From Tribonema minus (taxonomy: Eukaryota; Sar; Xanthophyceae; Tribonematales; Tribonemataceae): a stretch of 64,000 nt of DNA. The stretch covers positions 1-64,000 of the forward strand of contig JAFCMP010000126.1 in NCBI GenBank assembly GCA_017506865.1, given 5' to 3'. The notes under the pieces were generated by a model. That model worked only from the letters and a program-made list of their open reading frames with translations. It searched no databases and was not told the DNA's origin. A program made the position numbers and the translations under genes. Below, in pieces: positions 44,132-56,622 of this stretch. Every line of letters starts with the position of its first letter. Positions within the stretch are counted from its first letter, which is position 1.

Positions 44132-47100
44132 ATGAAACTCACCGCAGCAATCTTTGCCGCTTTGGCAGGCTCACTCCTGCAGGCACCAGTTGCCGAGGCA
44201 TCACTCAAGTACGATGACGCCGAAAGCATGGCTACAGCGGCGCAGCAGCAAGCTGTGGACTTCGCCCAGCACTCGTTTACGCTGGCGCAGCTTCAGGTGA
44301 GCACCATATGGCAGGAGTTGCCTTGAGTCATCACCTTCAGGATGCATGCAAAAACGGTGCTAGGCATCAGCAGGGCGCCTGTGGTCGGCATGCACAGCAT
44401 ACAGGTGCCCAAACTTGCGCTGATTCAACGCCCGGTGTCGGCCACTGTGTATGCGTGGCACCCTACCACGAAGCCCGGCAGAGCAGAAGCTGTGGAACAC
44501 TTTTGTTGGATTTCAGCACGACAGCATGTTGCAGTGAGAGCACAAGCACTGCCAGTGCTCCCCCCCCCAGAAAAGATGACTGTCATTGACCACCGCTCTG
44601 CACCAATGCCTGCGTTCATCTCTGCAGGCACCTGATGCGCAGACACTGGAGCAGCTGGCTTCTGCAATAGAGCACATAGGCCTATTCACTGTGACGGACT
44701 GGGAGCCTCAGACACCCTCAGACTTTTACGGTAACCACAACCCCTACTATGGAGCCCTCCACGCCTTGGTGGCCTGCTCACAGGGACGTGAGGACCCGCT
44801 CCCCCCCAACTCACTGCGCCGCGTCGAGATGATGGACGGTACTGCACGCCGCACACTTGCCACCGCCACCAACGCCGGCGTGCCGCTGCCTCTGCCCACG
44901 GCTGTCGCTGAGGCTTGTCCGCGCTTTGCTGAGGCTGCGGAGCGCCTGCGCAGCGCCGTCGACGCCACGGGTCGCGCTTATGCAAACATCCTTGACAAGC
45001 TCGCACACGGTGACGCATCATTGGAGAGCGGGGAGGTGCCGCCATTTGCGTCGTATGCTGCAGCAGCCAGCACGGCAGAGAGTCTCGAGCACTTCCACGT
45101 CTTCACACGCGACGCGCCAGCCGGCGGGGACAGTCGCAGGCACGGCAATCACGATAGCATGCTGCCACTGCACAGCGACATGGGCCTTTTCCTTGTGATG
45201 ACAGCTGCTGAGTACTTTGAGCTGGAGAGTGGCGCGCGACTTGAACTTGGCCATGGCACGGCTCCGCAGACAGGTCTGCTAGTGGAACTGCCCGATGGGC
45301 GCCGAGTGCGACCGCAGCTCCCACAAGGCTCCCTGCTGGTGAGTGCAAGGGCCCAAGCCCAGAACAGCCAGTTTGCATATGCACTTGTCATGGCCTTGGC
45401 GTTGATTCACGTTGAATTTTGCCAGCAGCAGTGCTAGTTCTTGCAGCACCAGTAGAGTAGGTACACATCATGGTATGCAAGTGCACCACTTGAACTTGTT
45501 GTCACTGTTCTGGCAGCGGTGAGAGTAGACGGCGCAACCACTTTATATATATGTGCTGCATTTCAATAAAGGCTGGCCATGCAGTACGATTGCAGTTGCG
45601 CAATCATCAATCAATTCACGTGCTTGGGTCATGTTTTGTTACCATGGAGCCAACCTGAGCACAAGATATGATGAGCACCAGTGTCAATCTCCGGTGAGGG
45701 AGGCTATCTTCCATAAACCCCAACAAAGATATAGCTGTGCGTTGACCAGGTGTGCTGCTCATGCATGGTTACTTCAAATCAAACTGTGCCTGTCTCAGTT
45801 CGCTACGGCAAGTACCAGCTGTTGAGCTCAAACCCTATCACCGAACCCCAAATTGTTGTTGTGTCAAGCTCGAAGCCTACTTGTAGATGTATTCATTCAT
45901 AAACTGTAACTTTAGTACCAGCTCTACTGTACTAGGCTGAGTGACGCAGTTGAGGTTGAAAACAAACTCACTGCACCGCAGCACAGCCATTTTTTCATGC
46001 TACATGCTCAGTCACTGCTTATTTGCCAAAATGTCACTCGGATGTACTTCATTTACTTCCGCTTGAGAGGCGGAAACCCCATGAAAAAATCAAAATACGC
46101 AGCGTTTGTTCTCGTGTCGAGCTTGTGCTCACACACATTGCAGCTAAACACATGCGCTACCTATATATATAGAACGGTCACTGACCGCCAAGCCAATACA
46201 GATGGGCTTCCAACAGGTCATCGTCCGCCTCAGAACCCCCCCTACTGTCCCTTGAATGTACATGCTTGAAAGTACGTCGCCTTTGCACTGCTGCTGTTGA
46301 AGTTGCATCCGGTCACACACCACCAGCTTGTGCCTGAAGTTGCTCAGTCCACCGGCACAGCGCTTTCTGTGCCTTGCTTCTCTCAGCACATGCGCTACAT
46401 GAACAACACTTGTTATTGAACACTATGTACTTGTGTCGCGCCCCAGGTGATGAACGGCGAGGCCGCAACGCGCTGGATGGATGCAGGAGCACTACGCCCA
46501 CATGCGCCACTCCACGAAGTGGAGTCTCTTGAGCTCACTGCCACCGCCCGCGCCTGGTTCGGCCGCATGTACTTCCCGCCGCAAGCCGCCACGCTACGCG
46601 GCGTCGCCACCGCCGCTGTGCAGCCCGCTGCTGGCGTGCAGCAGGAGGCACTGCTGCCGCTTACCTTTGGGGAGTACCGGCAGCAGACGTACGAGGCGTT
46701 CCGTAGCGGCCAGGGGCACTCCGCATCCGCCGTCGGCTGCACGCCTATGACGACAAGTGCTATGCTGCAGCAGCAGTCGCACAACATCAGTGCTCAGCGC
46801 GTGCTGGCCGACGAGGGCTCATGCGGCGTGGACGAGGTGTACTGCTGGATGTCTTGCATGCAGATACCTGCCGCGCTCACGTGCCCCAAGGCAGACATAG
46901 TGTGCATCAACCCCACCGACGGCACCCTCTGGCCAGAGGACTATGTGGACAGCAGCGGCACACCCGGCCACTGCTACGACTGCGTGCCGGATTGCGGCGC
47001 GAGTGGCACTGCCAGCAGCCAGGGCGGCGCCCCTGATGTGCCAGCGGCGACATCGACATCCTCCTTTTGCAACACGGTGCTCTCGCCCACAACCATGTGG

Positions 47101-47523
47101 ATGACGGGATTTCAGTTCATGGCAGGACACGCCGGGTCTCCGTGCGTGGTCTACCTCTTTCCGGGGTGGGTGCTCAACAGCGCCGTTAAGTTTGGCATCG
47201 CTTGCGTAGGGTCGTTCTTGATGGGCATAGCTGCAGCAGCGCTCACTAGCGTGCGTCTCCTGCTCAACAGGCAGTTTGTGCCCCAGCAGAAGGGGCACAA
47301 GCCGGGGCTGTGGGCGCTGGCTGGCTATGCCTTGCAGCTGGTAGTGCTGGCGGTGCAGCTCACGTTAGGGTACTGGTGCATGCTTGTGGCCATGACATAC
47401 CAGGCCGAGCTGTTCATTATGATTGTGCTCGGGCTGGCGTTTGGGCAGCTGTTTAACGTGGTATATGAGGGGGGAAAGGGGGGTGCAGCAGCTGATGAGA
47501 GCCCCAATGTATGCTGCTGCTGA
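44132..47523 (+). CDS. Secreted/membrane 2OG-Fe(II) oxygenase-like protein fused to a Ctr copper-transporter domain
   Basis: Three phase-0 exons: 44132-44296, 44628-45338 and 46447-47523, 650 residues. Exon 1 is a signal peptide (MKLTAAIFAALAGSLLQAPV) ending SFTLAQLQ. Residues 56-340 are a double-stranded-beta-helix oxygenase-like domain. They include MLPLHSDMGLFLVM with His237/Asp239, a distal His315 in APLHEV and Arg327 in ARAWFGRMYF, matching the H-x-D...H...R iron and 2-oxoglutarate set. Residues about 418-475 hold eight conserved cysteines (CWMSCMQIP, CINPTDGTLWPEDY, HCYDC). From about 508 comes a complete Ctr domain: TMWMTGFQFM, helix 1, helix 2 with M604-L-V-A-M608, helix 3 with G621-x3-G625, and a C-terminal CCC. 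Ctr proteins import Cu(I) as trimers. The fusion would put an oxygenase-like domain outside the membrane above a copper pore. Coupling is inferred. Confidence 0.82.
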
Positions 47524-49061
47524 GCAATGCAGTACTGATGAGGTGCTGCGTATACGCATAGCACACATGAATGGCAGCCGAAAATAGCAATGTGATAGTA
47601 TCACTTGCATGAGGTCTTTTCGTAATATACTTGTTTGTGGAAGGCACTTGCGGCTAACCATCCCTTGTCACCTAGAGCTCTACGATCTTTTGATTCGTTT
47701 TCATACTTCTAGCTCTTGTCTTCCTGTGCAGTGCCCCACCCGCGCCTCAATGGCTTTTGTCTCTTGATGCTTCACTAGATTGCTGGCAACAGTACTGTCT
47801 AATCGCTGTACTTCTGCAGCCCTGTATGTACGCTCGCTGGCATTGTTGTGCGGTGAGCTGCTGATGTCAGTCAGGCTCAGCTGTCATGTCACGGTGCCAA
47901 CACCAACATGATGCATCTTCAGTGTACACTGAAATCCACAGATATTGCGTACAGAGATGTCCTATGCCATATTGTAGTGATCTGCTACACACAAACAACA
48001 TGTGCTTCAAATTCGCAAGTATAACAATTGCAGCACACAAGGCTCTACAATACTCTTGCACACAAGCTGGCACACCAGTCTCTGAGCATGATGCCACTGG
48101 AGGTCTTAGTAAATTAGGTGGCAGGGACAGCTTATGCTACTTCAAGCATGTGTAATTGACTTGGGGGTGTGTCGGGAAGTAGGATGCTTGGAAAAAGTCT
48201 GGAGAGGAGACAGAGTGCAGCCTGGAGTTAAGTCTAGTTGCTGTAAAGCATGAATTGAATATTAAGCACAGGTCCAGGCAAAGCACGATAGAGCTACTGG
48301 CGATAAAGCCAGTCATGTCATGGGGAGACTGAAGCTCCTCACCAGGGGACTAAAGCTCCCCGGCTCAACCTACTGGTGCAGACACAGAAAGCCTGCAATT
48401 CCGACAGGGTGAATGATTGCAACATATGTGCCATTGGGAGTGGACGATTGCAACATGTGTTGCCAGAATTGTCAGAATAGCATGCTATCCTAGGTCTGCA
48501 GCTGTTAGTTGCACTATGCAGGGTCTGAATGGCTCCTGCTACTGAGCAGGGTCACAGCATTTTCCCGAGACAATTCCGGGTCTCTCCATATTTTCCCGGT
48601 CTTTCCATATCGCTCTCCAGAGCACGTTTCCTTCTCAGGGCATGCTTCGCTTGCCCATCTATATCAATTCACTTCTTCTTACACGGTCCTACAGCTGGAG
48701 TCTCTCTTCCTCCTTTGTGCCTTGCTACGTTGGCTTGGCATCCTCGCATGGAGCTCTAGCTGCACACAAGTCATTCCGACAAGAATACATGTGTGCGCAG
48801 GCTTTATGACAATTGGTCATACATTGAATGTGAGCAGTAATCGGGTGTCAATATGTACGTGAACCTCAAAAACATTAGTGCTTTGAAGGTCGCTTTCGGT
48901 CAAAACGTCAGCAGAATGGCCAACTTAAATGTTGCGATCTGTGTGAGGCTGCCGATTTTGTGCCAGTTCAACAGTGGGCAGCTGCGTTTGCAGATAGTTC
49001 TGAACCAGCGTACAAACATACTGCCAAAGTGTACGTACTTTAAAAGCACATGAGGCGCCAA
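47524..49061. other. No recognisable gene
   Basis: 3' flank of the copper-transporter fusion and short ORFs only. A short imperfect duplication (AATGATTGCAACATATGTG then ACGATTGCAACATGTGTT) occurs at 48410-48465. Confidence 0.45.
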
Positions 49062-50700
49062 CTTGAACACAGCCCTGACAGCGGCAGCAGTACAAGCAGC
49101 AGCCGCGCAGCTGCTGCATGCCTGCAGCAGCGGCAGTCTTCGCTGCAGGTGCTGCACTTTCCGCCCCGGCAATGCCACACGGTGCAGCGGCAGTAGAGGT
49201 GGCATACTTGCCCCTAGGGCTCCAGCGTGCAACAACAGGTGCTAACATGGAATACGTGCTGCCAGCAGCTCTATCACACTGCAGCGGCAACACCTGCAGC
49301 AACACCTGCGCAGCAGCCGTCGCCGTTAGTGGTGCCGTCAATTGCCCCCGCACTGCAACAGCCTGAGCACTGCAACACTGCTGCCGGCACGTCACCGCCT
49401 TTGCTGTCGGTGCAGCAGTAGCAAGCAGATGGCAGGACTGGAGCTGCAGATGCTGCACGTGGTGTACTTGATTTCACTGCAGCGCACTCAAGCACTTGCC
49501 AAGTACCCGATTCTGGCTCGCAGCGCCACATGTGCTCCGTTGACACGGCTTTTCTCGACCGAGGCAATGTTACTCATCAGCGGCCACATTTGCCCTGGCA
49601 GCTGGCTCTCAAGCGCTCCATTGGACTGGGGCAGCAGACGGCACACTGCAGGCTTGCAGGAATTTGTCTGGTGGCAGTCTGCACGTGCGCATCTGTCGAG
49701 CACCACGCGTCAAGGCACATGACACGATCATGCACAACAGCGGGCCACGCAGCGCATCGTGCGGCAGTATCTCAAGACAGGGCTACTCGATGAGGAGTTC
49801 ACCGCATTCTTGGTGTCTCCGGGGGATCGCGGGATGGACATCGTGCTGCCTGCCGATGTCTTTCAGAAAGTTGTTCATCAGCTATGATGACGTGACGCGC
49901 TAGGTGGGGACGTCACCTGCTTAGCGGCGCAGGCGCAGTTGCGGGCAGCTAAGACTGACCTCGAGCAATACGGCCGCGCCCAAGAGGCCGCCAAACATAC
50001 CCACGGTTTTGGTCACAATGAACGGAATTGCTACAGACCTGCCACTTTGGCAATCGTGTCACTTGGCAGCATTGGGCACAGGGGCGGAAGCCGCTGGAGG
50101 CTGGCGCTGTGGAGTACGCATACATTTTGTCGATGCCCGAAGCAGCCAGTAAATTAGCTTTGAAAGGCATAGCACTGGCGCGCATCAGCGCAGCGCTCTC
50201 AGCAGCGCCCCACATGGTGTGCTCTTTAGCGTGGGATGACACGTGTACTTTTTAATGGTTCTCGCTCAGGGCACGAAAAACCCCAGATGATGGTCTAACT
50301 TGATGCTGCTGTACGGAACGTGCATGTAGTGTGACTTCTGAAAGTGTCTCAACGACAACCACTCAAACGCCGCCGCCGCCAAATGGCATCTCGGGATCCT
50401 CCGAGTCCCCTACGTCCTCCTCCATGTGCCCCCCCCCCCTGGATTCTGCCATGTGTGTCATGACACGGCCGAGTACGCCATGTGGAACGCTGCCCGTGTA
50501 CATATGTCGGAGTCCATGGGGGTGGCCATATGTATGATGATGTAGGGGGGGGGGAAGGGGATACCATTTGACAACATTGTTCAGAAGCAAATGTCGTCAT
50601 GCAGTGAGAGACTTTGTCACAAGGTATATGTTCATTGAGGTAACAAGCTCAACACAACCATGCCGGCATTGTCGCGCCCTGAGCCACAACTAATAATCAC
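49062..50700 (+). mobile_element. Old degraded LINE copy, interrupted by a younger one
   Basis: Similar to the 28.6-30.1 kb part of the main LINE: Ala/Gln-coding GCAGCAG tract, remnants of the zinc finger (CRLAGICLVAVCTC in place of CKLCGKSPGG), endonuclease (GMDIVLPADV), then the C-terminal part and the GCGCCCTGAGC tail near 50680. Frameshifts and stops are frequent, so it is not coding. Between 50242 and 50501 a minus-strand copy has split it. The age order (old host, young insert) is evident from divergence. Confidence 0.85.
50249..50494 (-). mobile_element. Young LINE tail fragment nested in the old copy
   Basis: About 246 bases closely matching the 3' end of the main LINE in reverse orientation, 5'-truncated at GCCATGTGGAACGCTGCC. 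Flanked by CGTGTAC at 50242-50248 and 50495-50501, a 7-bp target-site duplication that again ends in GTAC. Confidence 0.88.
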
Positions 50701-53125
50701 ATGAACCTTCAAGTTGTATGGCAGCACTCACGCATGACGGCAGTGACATCCACATCAGCCTCATGGATGAGCTGTGCATGACGGCGTACAATGATGGTGA
50801 CCGTAACAGAGCTTGCCCCATAATGGCGCTTGCATTGTAAGGCTTGCAGACAATTGAAGCTAGTGGTCTGCCCACCGTCTACTAGCAGGGGTTGTAAATA
50901 GCAATGCAGGCCACCAAACGAGACTTCTTGTAGCGCAGCCCAGTCATGCAGCAAGCTCATGTATACCACAGATGCAGGGCAGCCTACGGTAGGCTGCAGT
51001 TAATGTCAAATAACGCACTTGCACATGGAGTGTAACCGTCGTAACTGCCAGCTGCCACAATGCTAAGCGATTCACACCATGTGATCGTGACAAACTTCCT
51101 GCCAGCATCGTTTGCATCAGAGTTTCGACAGTGCGGCGGCCTCAAATTTGATGATCGGCAACTCAAAATCAATGACCATCAGCGTTTGACCAACATAGTC
51201 TACATTGTCACACGTGTTTATGAGTGCAAGTTATGTTGAGCTCATTGCAAAGCAACAGGCAAGGCGGTGGTCACATTTTGAATCTGGTGAGCACTTTAGA
51301 ATGTGAGTGGTAGCACGAGATGGGCGGTATGTATGTATGAGCGGCTGCAGCTGAGCGGTTTAAGGGGCCTTGCTGAACGCGGTAGGAAGCCGAACAGGCA
51401 CCAGCATTGGATCACGTCAAGTCAATGTATGTGGCACCAGGCACAACTACCAATAACTCATGAGTAAACAGCGTGCAGCTGCTGGGAATTGTGACTGGAC
51501 GTTGGTACTTGCAGGTACTACTTGCATGCACTGCCGAGAGCGAGCAGGGCTGACAGTGTCCCAGCAAGTCCAAGCACACACACACGCGGTTCTGCTAGTG
51601 TGATTTCATTTTGTGTCGTGATGCTCACGCAAGCACGTAGAAACTTCAAGAGTCATGGTGGCACAGCAAGGAAGCAAAGACAATGTTTCGTGGAAAGGAT
51701 GGCATGAGGCGTGTATTGAGCACTGCCGTGACCCTGCAAACCCTAGGGTCAGGTCGCCAACCTAACCTACTACATGATTGTGCACACATATGGTCGCAAA
51801 AAACGGGGTCTCGGCAACAAGCTTTAGCCCAGTGGGTCCCCCTAGTGCACTTGATACCTAAGCTGCTGCAACGTATACTTCTACCTCAAACGTCGACTTG
51901 ATCCTGCCCTCACAGCGTCGGCACAGCCTTGCCGACCATCGCCGATTGATCGAGCGCCAGTGGCGGAGGCTGCAGAATCTGAGCCCGGCAGCACAAGCGC
52001 AACAACGTGCCAGCACGTAAGCTACAGCCAACAAGTGCATGACGTTTGCAGTCTGAATTATCTGAAACTGACAAAAGCCAACTATGCCTCTTGGCGAACA
52101 ATCAGACACATGCATCACATCCGGTCTAGACCGTCTTTGCGAGCCTGCGCACCAAGCAGCCAGACATGGCATGAACACGCGTGTAACTCATTCCCACAAC
52201 TTGTAGTATTTAAGTAAGCCCTGCAATACCCTAGTCCTACTCTAGAAGCCCTACTTGAACGCCAATGTCAACCCCAATCAAAAACGTCACTGTGTCTTGA
52301 GTGGTCAAATTTAGTGCAGACAGATGCATGCAGAGGTTGATGTTGTGAATATGGTACACCTTGTAGTTGTCATTGACTATAAGCCCTCAAAGTGCACCTT
52401 GCTGCACACGGTTTCTGGTTACAAGAATGGCCAGAATTGAGCAGTTGACGTGTGCCAGCAATGAACTATCCGCGAGGGTTAGGCTGAGCTGTTGTACTTT
52501 ACAGCATCACAGGCTATAGCAGGACTGCAGATTATGCATTTGCTGCTGTACAGCCTGCTGAACGAGCCCGGTTCTGATCCACACACAATTTACATGCGGC
52601 GTTTAAGCTGAACATGTGAAGGTGACTGTGAGCATTGCTCATTGACTCAGCAGGCAATGTGCTGATGCCAGTATTGATGGTTTGTACTGAATCAATAACT
52701 TGAATGCCGATATCCATCTGGCGCCAGACACGCCAGATACACACAGCAATTGGAAAGTGCACCACATCAATCACGCTGGTTGACCGTCACATGAGGTGGA
52801 CAGATGATGCTCGTCATCAACACGTGGTACCAGCACCACCATGCATTAAATACATACCCCCACATTCTGTAACAATGACCAGTAGCCTGACAACACGTAG
52901 CATGCACAGGCCTAATATGACTGAGCGCTGCAACACAGCGCATGATCACACTAGCAGCGGCAGCGCGTAGTAGTAGTATACTATACTTCGAAGTAGTAAA
53001 CTGCCCCAGCCCCCACATGCATGCAGGCAAATGGTGCACTGAACCAGCTTGCTGACAACTCGTACTAGACTCGATGGGTGACTTAGCTAGCCTGTAGTCT
53101 AGATGTATGCCACACCCTCACCTCC
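50701..53125. other. Mostly empty; one possible exon at 51916-52016
   Basis: A CACAG acceptor at 51915 is followed by RRHSLADHRRLIERQWRRLQ and NLSPAAQAQQRAST up to a GTAAGC donor at 52017. The helical composition looks coding, but no partner exons were found. At 52970-52990 there is a small AGTAGTATACTATACT palindrome-like run. Confidence 0.3.
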
Positions 53126-56100
53126 TCACACACCGGCAGTCGGCGTGCGCGTCGGTTTGCGCGTCGGCTTGCGCGTCGGTTTGCGCATCGGTTTGCGCGT
53201 CGGCTTGCGCGTCGGTTTGCGCGTCGGTTTGCGCGTCGGTTTGCGCGTCGGTTGGCGCGTGGGCTTGGACGTCGGCGTGTGCGTTGGCTTGCGTGTAGGC
53301 TTGCTGGTGGGCGTGCGTGTTGGCTTGCGTGTAGGCTTGTTTGTGGGCGGCGGCGTCGGCGTAGGGGTGGGCGTCGCGCCAGTGCCGTACGTCCCGTCGC
53401 CGTTGGGGCACTGAATGATGCAGTCAAAGCAGTGCGTGGGGCCTGTCGGTGTTGTGTAGTTCTCCGGCCAGAATGTGCCATCGATGGGGTTGCGGCACAC
53501 CATGTCTGCTGACGCGCAGACGAGGTCAGCCGGTATGGCGCGGCAGCCCATCCAGCAGTACTTCTCCGCAGCCGTGCACGACCCGGGGTCCACCAACACT
53601 CTACTCGCTCCGCTGTCAGAACCGCTCATGCTGCTGATGGGAGCGCAGCCAACAGCGCTTGCAGCGTGGCCGGCGCCGCCGTGGAATGCTGCGTACGTTT
53701 GGCTGCGGTACTCCCCAAAGGACAGGCTGCGTGAAGCCTGCACTGCTGCTGAAGCCGCGTATGCCTCTGCGACGATGTCGTCGGCGGCGGCGCGGGCGAG
53801 GGTGGCGGCGGCATCGGGGAAGTACATGCGGCCAAACCATGCGCGCGCTGCGCCGCCCAGCTGAAGTGACTGAACTTCATGCGGCGGTGCGCGGGGCGCC
53901 ACAGTCCCGGCCTTCATCCACTGCATCGCTGCCTCGCCGTTCATGACTAACAGACTGCCCTCCGGTAGGAGCGGTTTGACGAGGGAGCCGTCCGCCAGCT
54001 GCAGAATCAGGCCAGACGCGGGGGCAGCAGCGCCTTGCAGGGTGTCGCCCGTGGCGGGGTCGATGTAGGAGGCGGTCGTTGTGACCAGGAACAGGCCAAT
54101 GTCCGTGTGCAGCGAGAGCATGGCTGCGTTGCCAGTGGCTTTGCTAGCACTGGCGGCGGCACTTGTCTTGAAGCCACTCTCCTGTGTGAACATGTGGAAG
54201 TGCTCGAGGGACTCGGCGCGCGCAGCGGCGGCGGCAAACGAGGTGGTGGAGGGGGGGCGGCCGCCATAAACGATGTCATCCAAGCGCTGAAGGAAAGGGC
54301 GTGGACGCAGAGAAGAAACACACCATGATGGGCGGTGAGAGTTCTGTCACTGGCTTGTGCCCAAGAGTCGACAGGTTGAATTGCAGATGCTTTGTTCGGT
54401 CACATGCTAACCGTTGTATCGGAAACACTGGACAGAGAGTTGGTGTTGCAACAGGCGCTAGCTGACAGACTCAGCTTGAGTTACAAATTGGTGTAAAGGA
54501 AACTCCGACAGGGGGTTGATGTTGAAGTAGGCACTGACAGACTCAGCTTGAGTTTGCACCAAATACAAAGGTGACCAAGCCGCAGATGAATGCTTCCACT
54601 TCTGATCAACTTGACGATGCAGCAACTGCCACAATGTACTACGACACTATGTTTACATGTTGCAGACAAAGTGAATGCTGAACTCAGCATGCGTAGTACA
54701 TACTCTTTGCCCACACATATGCTAGCTTCAAGATAAAGTACAGACCCGATATGCCATTTGGCGGCGGCGGCGTTTGAGTGGTTGTCGCTGAGACACTTGC
54801 AGACTGTCACACGCCATGAAGATTCCGTACAGCAAGCTTCAAGTTAGATGCCATTCATCTGGGCTTTTTCGCGCCCTGAGCGAGAATCAATAAAAAGTAC
54901 AGATCTGCAAGAGCACCGAATACACCGAATATGTACTGCGCGCGTACCTAGAAGTGCAAGTGGTGATCTCTGCACAAGTACCAGCCTCAGCGTCATAAAC
55001 ACATGACAATGCACATCAAGCAGTATTTGCAAGCTCACTCCTCACAGGCAAACACTGTGCTGCAAGCCTCATTGACACACGGTATGGAGACAGGGTCACC
55101 GAGGGACTCGCTGACTCATGAGCTCACCTGGCCGTAAATGCGCCCGACCGAGTCAACAGATTGTCGCAGGCGATCGGCAGAGGCCGCAAAGAGCGGGCAT
55201 GCCGCTGCCACCTCCTCAGGCAACGGAAGCAGGTCTCCGTCCACAGCAGAAGTGGCCAGTGTGCGTCGCGAGGTGCCGTCCTCCATAATGACCATGTTCA
55301 GAGCCGCCTCTGGAACGGACGCACCGGGGGTCTCACCCTCGCTAAGACACTTGACGAGGGCCTCGAGGGTGCCAGAGAAGGGGGCCTGGGACGCGCTGCC
55401 TTGTGCATCCCACTCTGTGAGTGTAAAGGCACCAACATCTTCGATGGCGCGTGTGAGCCGCCAGGTGGTGGTGGCGTCCAAAGCCTGCAGTGGAGAGAGT
55501 GAGAGGGGTTGCAATCAGAGCAGGACTGGGCCACTGACACTAGCAGGATTACCTGCAGCCATGGCATGCAGTTGTGCACCCGCACAGTGTACCAGTAACG
55601 CATGTGCCGAGTGCGTTGTGTACAATTATTGTACATCATTGCAGCAAGCCTCCGTGTGAGCTGGATATATACGCCAGTGGGTTGCAGCGGCCATCAAATT
55701 GCCTTGCATGCGACCCAGGGCATGCATATGCATGCGACATGTCAAAGCTGCAACTTGTGAAGTCAATGAGGAAAGTGTAGCTGCAGAGTGTAGAATGAGA
55801 CACTGGAGTTCACGGTCAACGACTCATGACAGTCAACTACAACCCATTGCAGTGCAAGGGAACCTCTGCCTCTGCGTCAAGACTTTCGTCGTTTTTGTGC
55901 GCCCAGGTGTTGTCGATGCAACGCATCTCGGTACCTGTACGACATTGGGTCGCCTCACAACATTTTTAGTAAGTTTAAATACCCCGTTCAAAAAAAGCTG
56001 CAGTAGCCACCAGCAGAACTAGTGTGTTACCAGCACCGCGCAAGGTGATGCATACGCCATGTCAACTTCGGAACCGCCTTTGAAGAAATGCTGTACATGC

Positions 56101-56394
56101 TTTCAGATACCATCAACCGTGCAGCGAGCACGCAATTGCTGGCGCCGCGGCGGGCGCTTGTCGATGACTCGGGCTCGGTTGCAATAAGCGCGGCAGACAG
56201 GCAATGGTGCAGCATTGATCTGAGAGTCTGCATGCCGCAGCGGGTGCAGCAGATGGGCAGCTGGGATCGATGACTGCAAATCTTACCTGGAGCTGCACCA
56301 CCGTGAATGAGGGCAAGCTGAACGTTTCCGGCTCTGCAGGAGCCGCCACGGTGCCTGACGCGACGGCCCAGACAGCCAGTGCACGTGGCTTCAT
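53126..56394 (-). CDS. Secreted 2OG-Fe(II) oxygenase-like protein with Cys domain and KPTRKPT tail
   Basis: Three phase-0 exons on the minus strand: 56394-56287 (signal peptide MKPRALAVWAVASGTVAAPA, ending SFTVVQLQ), 55484-55128 and 54286-53126; 541 residues. The oxygenase-like core has MLSLHTDIGLFLV (H-x-D), a distal His in APPHEV and ARAWFGRMYF with the conserved Arg. The same eight-cysteine domain follows (KYCWMGCRAIP, CRNPIDGTFWPENY, HCFDCIIQC). Instead of a transporter the chain ends in PTPTPTPPPTNKPT and about 25 repeats of the K-P-T-R type. It should be secreted and perhaps wall-bound. Intron 1 follows QLQ as in its two paralogues; intron 2 holds a LINE tail at 54745-54893. All recognised exons are intact. 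It lies head to head with the paralogue starting at 56623. Confidence 0.8.
53140..53345 (-). repeat. Coding minisatellite for the (KPTR)n tail
   Basis: A 12-base unit (GGTTTGCGCGTC on the plus strand) repeated about 17 times, with diverged copies toward 53345. It encodes the basic Pro/Thr tail of the oxygenase-like protein. Such arrays change length easily, so the tail is probably variable between strains. Confidence 0.9.
54735..54903 (+). mobile_element. LINE tail insertion with 10-bp target-site duplication, in an intron
   Basis: About 149 bases (54745-54893) of LINE 3' end starting CCCGATATGCCATTTGGCGG and ending GAGAATCAATAAAA. Flanked by AAAGTACAGA at 54735-54744 and 54894-54903. It lies in intron 2 of the oxygenase-like gene, antisense to that gene. 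Confidence 0.92.
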
Positions 56395-56622
56395 GCTCAA
56401 CGCAGGGGCCTGAAGCTGGTACACGCGCCGAGCTGCACGAGAGTGAGTGTTCGCAAAGGGCTTGCTGGGTTCACACGACAAGTTGTTGATCTGGATCCGT
56501 TGAAGTTTGAAGTTTTGAAGTCTGGCCGCAATTCCGTGCTCGTCAACAATCTTCTTGCAGTGGTGGCGTGCAACACTTTAGTGCAGCACTACTGTTTAGT
56601 GCTCGCAAACTGGATCTCACCG
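56395..56622. promoter_or_regulatory. Probable shared promoter of two divergent paralogues
   Basis: Only 228 bases separate the start codons of the two oxygenase-like genes, which point away from each other. Both 5' UTRs and both promoters must fit in or overlap this interval unless an upstream non-coding exon exists. No canonical TATA box stands out. Co-expression of the two secreted proteins is a reasonable inference from the spacing. Confidence 0.45.

Noticed and set aside
49062-49450. GCAG-rich ORFs as an independent Ala-rich protein gene
   Set aside because: They align with the Ala-rich tract of the LINE and are followed by its degraded finger and endonuclease.
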